Origin: Dasypus novemcinctus
Lineage: Eukaryota > Chordata > Mammalia > Cingulata > Dasypodidae
Assembly (NCBI RefSeq): GCF_030445035.2
Contig: NC_080702.1
Location: forward strand, 30,813,843-30,877,842
Length of the DNA: 64,000 nucleotides
Direction: 5' to 3'
Under the pieces are notes generated by a model. The model was given only the letters and a program-made list of their open reading frames with translations. It did no database searches and was not told the origin of the DNA. Positions 59,390 to 64,000 of this stretch are shown here, piece after piece (the stretch's first letter is position 1; each line of letters opens with the position of its first letter). The position numbers were made by a program, and so were the translations under genes.

Positions 59390-60077
59390 TAGATCACATT
59401 TTTTTTTTCAAAATTTGACACTAAATCTGAGCAATTACTAATCTCAAAATGCCATTCTGATTTTACAGTTGAAGTGATGGCTCTGGAGTAGTCTGATGAA
59501 CAATGCATTAGACTTTTTCTAGCTCACTGAGAAAACAGGTTTATGAAAATGTATTGATATTATTTACTAATATTTAGGAATAACCCTTGAGAAAGACTAC
59601 AGCTGGCAGTGGAAAAATACCTATATTTCATTTTGAATCAATTTTATTGAAACATATTCATAAACCATACAATCCATCTAACATGCTTACAATCAAAAGC
59701 ATTTGGTATAATTACAGAGTTGTGTATTCATCACATCAATCAATGTTACAGAATTTTCATTATCCAAAAAAGAGAGGAAAAAAACAAATAATTACTAGTA
59801 GTAACGATTTTATTATACAAGACAGAAGATTCTGTCTTCAACAAGGAATACAATCAGAGAGGTTAAATGATTTTAAAGAAATTAAGAAATTACTTTAAAT
59901 AGTGGTGATTTGATGTGCAAAATTTAAAGAGAATTCTAGAAATTAGGCACGTAGCACACTATCTTTCTATGTACAAATAAAAGTACCTAGATTTAGATTC
60001 CCCAGGTTCAACTTCTGTTAATTATGAGAAAACTTCTAAACTTGACACAAAATATGATTTTATACAGATAATGTATC
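59390..60077. other. OR downstream spacer
   Basis: AT-rich. 59625-59770 resembles an L1 3' end ('aaacatattcataaaccata', 'caatccatc', 'gtgtattcatcac'). No gene. Confidence 0.4.
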
Positions 60078-60988
60078 TCAGGTGGTAAGATTTTTTAAGG
60101 ACTGCTTTTTGTCCTCTTTTCTGAGACTATAGATTAAGGGGTTCAGCATTGGAGTCACCACTGTGTACATCACCAAGGCTATTGCATTACACCTTGAGTT
60201 TTGGGTAGCAGCAGAAGTGCTAACATAAACTCCAAGACATGTACCATAAAACAAGGTCATAACTGATAGATGAGACCCACAAGTGGAAACTACTTTATAC
60301 TTGCCCCCAGATGATGACATTTTCAAAATAGAGGATACAGCCTTAGAGTAGGAGAAAAGGATCCCAGGAAGTGGAATATTACTCAGAATTCCAGCATCAA
60401 AATGCATCACTATGTCCCTGAAGAAGTTGTCAGAGCAAGCAAGTCAAATTATCTGATTAATTTCACAAAAGAAGTGAGACATTTCCAACTCTGTAGAAAA
60501 AGACAATTGCAAAACCATTTAATCACATAGAAAAGAAAGCAAAACACTCAATAACCAGGATACAAGTAGTAGGAGGTTACTGATCTGAAAGTTCATGTTG
60601 ACCATGTAGTGCAGGGGGTGACAAATGGCCATAAAGTGGTCATAGGCCATCACAGTAAAGAGATAATTATCTAATATTCCAAAAGGATAAAGAAACAAAT
60701 TCTAACTGAGACAGCTTTCATAAGTTATGGTTTTGATCTCTGTCTGGGTGTTCAGCAACATCTTCGGAACAATGGTGGAGGTGAAACATATCTGTAAAAG
60801 AGGTTGGAGAAGAAGTACATGGGTTTGTGGAGGTGGGAGTCAGTGATGATGGCCAGGATTATGAGTAGGTTCCCAATGAAGCTGACCAGATACATGGACA
60901 GGAACATCCCAAATAGCAGTGACTGGATTTTCATATCATTTGAGAGCCCCAAAAGGATAAATTCTGAAATGTGTGTTTGGTTTTCCAT
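60078..60988 (-). pseudogene. Olfactory receptor family 7-like pseudogene, several breaks
   Basis: The start [16 protein letters not shown] is at 60988. GNLLIILA (TM1) and KPMYFF are kept; then a lost codon and frameshifts follow near 60800. The post-TM3 motif is altered ([15 protein letters not shown], the DR of the conserved DRY-type site changed to DH). A CGA-like codon has become TGA in the loop before TM5 (near 60450). The C-terminal half (60078-60410) is open: [39 protein letters not shown]. Closest in layout to the OR at 46.3 kb, with which it shares flanks. More decayed than that copy and surely non-functional. Confidence 0.9.
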
Positions 60989-61009
60989 TTCATTTACTTG
61001 ATGCATCTG

Positions 61010-61450
61010 CTGGAAAAGAGATAAAACAAATTCAAATTTAGTCCTAAGAATCTATCACCTGATTAAATTAAATGCTATGGTGAGTAAACACATTATATTA
61101 ATTTCTTCTTATATAGGCATAGATCTAGTGCCTCTTATCTGAAAACACCAGGGAAACCAATCATCCTGCTTCTATTTTTTAAATGATGTGCTAGGGAGTG
61201 AACCCTGAACTCATACTTGCAAAGCAGGTGTTTACCTGCTCCCCATTCCTGCTTCCCCTTGATGCTATTTCTGACTAGCCATGCAAGTATATAATTGGAG
61301 AGATTTTCTCTATCAACACTTTTTGCTGCAAATTCTTAAGAATTTATTTTATACAAAAAAATGATAAACTCTCATTTTGTACCTTGTGATGAAATTATGG
61401 AAGAGGTTATTGTTGATTCTAGCACAATTCTGAATTTAACTTGTGTTAAA
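61010..61450 (-). other. Conserved OR upstream segment, with SINE
   Basis: Aligns with 47250-47560 on either side of a SINE insertion ('gggaaaccaatcatcctgct', 'ttttctctatcaac', 'aaattctt'). Confidence 0.5.
61175..61262 (-). mobile_element. tRNA-derived SINE (DAS-I-like)
   Basis: Read on the - strand it aligns with 40777-40870: 'aacacctgcttt...', then 'gagttcagggttcactccc'. It is absent from the paralogous site at 47.4 kb, so it inserted after the duplication. Confidence 0.65.
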
Positions 61451-61549
61451 ATATTATACACTTGGTAATAGATAAAATGGGATAATTTTAGTTGTATATA
61501 GGTTTCTATAATGAAATGTTTTAAATAAATAATTAGAAATACTATCTTT

Positions 61550-62960
61550 TAAAATATGTAAGTCACAATATAGTAAAATGAAATGTCTTTCCAACTTGAT
61601 CTGTACATTCAATTCAATCCAGTTATAAATACAAGCAAGTTATTTGAGGACATTGAAACAATAATTATAAAGTTTATATGAAAAGGCAAAGAAAACCACT
61701 AGAAAGCCAATATAATACTAAAGAAAAAGATCAAATTTGTAAGACCTATTCCACCTGCCATATTTAGATAACCAAAACAAGACTGAAGAAGAACAAAGTT
61801 GTAGGACTACAGTAACTGATTTCAAGACTTATTTGAAAATTTAATAATCTAGCACTGTGATATTGTTGAAAAGAACACAAAAACTAATATTAGAGAAGAA
61901 TCCAGAAATAGATCCACAGAAATGCATTCAAGTGGCATGAGACAAAGGGAAAAGATCAATTCATTGGTGAAAGTGTGGTCTTTTCAAAAATTTGTTCTGG
62001 AACAATGGGATGCACACATGCAAACAGAAATGGAAGTTAGACAGAGATTGTATAGATTTAAGAAAAGATAAGTCTACTTGAACCACACACTTACTAATAA
62101 AATGCAAAGTTTAAAACTTCTGGAAAAATATGAGAAAATCAAGAGGCCAATTGTTTGGCAATGAGTGTTTAGATACAGCACCCAAAGCATGATCCATGGC
62201 AGAAGATAATTTCTAAGTTTTACATTATTAAACATAAAAATAAAAATCTGCTCAGTAAATGGCATTGAAAATACAGTCCAAGCCTTGGGGAAAATTTTTG
62301 CAAAACACATAGCCAATAAATTATCTGTATTCAAAAATACAAAGAACTCTTAGCATCCAACAGTAAGAAGGCAAATAACCAATGTAAAAACAAGCAAAAA
62401 TCTGAACAGAATCCTAACCAAAAATATATGCAGAAGTCAATAAAGCATATGTAAAAAGAACTACAAAAGACAAGCATAAATCTCAAATAATTGCTGCTAA
62501 AGAAGCCAGTCTAAAATACTGTATTTGTAAGATATCAGCATATTTTATGACCTTCGGGATAAAGCAAAACAACAGGGACAATGGAATGATTGCCAGGGGA
62601 TTAGAGGGAGTGCAGGTGAACTGAATAGGTCAATGCAGGGAATTTTTAGAAAGGTGAAGCTATTCTGCATTATACTGAAATCGTAGGCACACAAAATTAT
62701 GCATTTGCCAAAGCCCTTTGAACTAGACAACACAAAGGAGGAACATTAATGTATGGAAGTAAAAATACATTTGCAAGATATACAAAGAATTCAAAAATGA
62801 CCTAACTGTATTACAAATATATGAAATACCCTCTCTGACTGTTATGGAGGGAAAGTTGATGAAATAGTCATATCGGATATGAACAGGGTTTATAAAATGA
62901 AGTCAATGGGCACTCTGCACAAGCACTGTATTCTAGTTGATAATGTTATATCCCACCAAT
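61550..62960 (+). mobile_element. Old L1 fragment (duplicon copy)
   Basis: Plus-strand ORF2 C-terminal text ('tccagaaatagatccacaga', 'ggtcttttcaaaaatttgtt', 'tgcacacatgcaaacagaaa') running into 3' UTR. Paralogous to 47600-48320 and 51000-51680 and uninterrupted here. Confidence 0.68.
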
Positions 62961-62984
62961 TTATGGTTCACAATTCTTACATTG

Positions 62985-64000
62985 TTTAGATGTCAGCCTT
63001 TCCAACTTGATCTATATATTCAACTCAATTACAATTTCTCATTAAGCTATTTTTGTAGATATTGACAAAAGTATTCTAAGGTTTTATGAAAAGGCAAAAG
63101 ACATAGAGTAGCCAACACAATACTGAACAAGATCAACATTGGAGGATCACATAATGTTAAATTTAGACTTTGGGTAGTGTTAATGTTTCAATATTGGCTC
63201 ATCAATTGAAATAAATATACACAATAATGAAAATGGTAATAATAAAGGAAATCATGTGGAGGGATATATGGAAACTTCCAATACTTTCAGTGTAATTTTT
63301 TTTTTAAAGATTTATTTATTTATTTAATTCCACCCCCTCCCCCGGTTGTCTGTTCTCTGTGTCTATTTGCTGCATCTTGTTTCTTTGTCCACTTCTGTTG
63401 TCGTCAGCGGCACGGGAAGTGTGGGCCGCGCCATTCCTGGGCAGGCCGCACATTCTCTCACGCTGGGAGGCTCTCCTTACGGGGAGCACTCCTTGCGCGT
63501 GGGGCTCCCCTATGCTGGGGACACCCCTGCGTGGCAGGGCACACCTTGCGCGCATCAGCACTGCGCGTGGGCCAGCTCCACACAGGTCATGGAGGCCCGG
63601 GGTTTGAACCGCGGACCTCCCATGTGGTAGACGGACGCCCTAACCACTGGGCCAAGTCCGTTTCCCGTAATTTCTATAAATCTAAAATTTCCTTAAACGT
63701 GAAGTCTATTATTATTCAAAAAAGATTTGCTATAAATCTACTAAATCAAGATAACATTCTACTGATGATAGCATAGACACTTGAGTAATGAAACAGAGGA
63801 GAGAACCCAAAAATAGACACACAAAAATAAAGTCAACTTATCTCAGGGATAGGAGCAAAGGTAAATGAATGGAGAAAAGACAGTGTTTCCAAAAAGTGGT
63901 GCTAGAACAATAAGCTGCACATGTATTTAAAAATGAAGCATACATATTTTACCCCATTCACAAAACTTTAAATCATACTCTTAAATATAAAATGAAAAAC
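62985..64000 (+). mobile_element. Second old L1 fragment, interrupted by a SINE
   Basis: Repeats the 'tccaacttgatctatatatt' and 'gttttatgaaaaggcaaaag' stretch of 61590-61690, then continues after the SINE at 63667 ('gagaacccaaaaatagacac'). Runs off the window end. Confidence 0.6.
63299..63666 (-). mobile_element. Armadillo-type tRNA-derived SINE (DAS family), young
   Basis: On the - strand: A box tggcccagtgg (63654-63644), B box ggttcaaaccc (63610-63600), GC-rich body with CpGs, and an AATAAATAAATAAATC-type tail ending in A9. Flanked by gtaattt at 63292-63298 and 63667-63673. Closely related to the copy at 39050. Confidence 0.88.

Overview
This is a mammalian genomic window, almost certainly from a xenarthran and most likely an armadillo (Dasypus). 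The main evidence is several tRNA-derived SINEs with clear A and B boxes, of the type described as DAS-SINEs in armadillos. The rest of the content agrees: a full-length L1, many L1 3' ends, MaLR-like LTRs, MIR and L2 relics, and intron-less olfactory receptor coding exons. I found no intact host protein-coding gene. The only long intact reading frame with a recognisable family is L1 ORF1.

The backbone is a broken olfactory receptor (OR) cluster. Four OR family 7-like sequences are present: one on the + strand (about 7.17-8.66 kb, split by a ~570 bp insertion) and three on the - strand (29.1-30.05, 46.3-47.2 and 60.1-61.0 kb). All are pseudogenes, but the two middle ones each carry one obvious frameshift in an otherwise well-kept receptor. 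Flanking sequence shows they are copies of one duplicated unit. The 40.0-53.3 kb and 54.9-63 kb blocks are direct repeats of each other. The 1.7-7.3 kb block is an inverted copy of the 47-53.3 kb side, including an old L1 present in all three.

Region by region: 0.1-1.1 kb, L1 3' end; 1.96-2.81 kb, a GC-rich solo LTR with TATA, CCAAT and polyadenylation signals; 3.3-7.0 kb, old L1 carrying a younger L1 3' end; 7.2-8.7 kb, OR; 9.5-12.5 kb, L1 pieces; 12.57-14.2 kb, a long L1 3' UTR; 14.27-22.25 kb, a full-length L1 on the - strand (2.1 kb 5' UTR, intact ORF1, ORF2 with about five frameshifts); 22.26-25.36 kb, a decayed endogenous retrovirus; 25.4-26.4 kb, two old LTRs; 26.4-28.4 kb, an L1 with a 5' inversion; 29.1-30.05 kb, OR; 30-35 kb, mostly unassigned; 35.16-36.65 kb, a processed pseudogene of the small GTPase ARL5A; 36.8-40 kb, repeats including a young SINE; 40-53 kb, OR duplicon; 53-54 kb, L2 and SINE; 55-63 kb, second OR duplicon; 63-64 kb, L1 with a SINE.

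Nothing here works together as a pathway. The window records OR birth-and-death by segmental duplication, overwritten by successive waves of L1, LTR and SINE insertion. I saw no CRISPR array, bacterial operon, tRNA/rRNA gene or clearly new molecular system.
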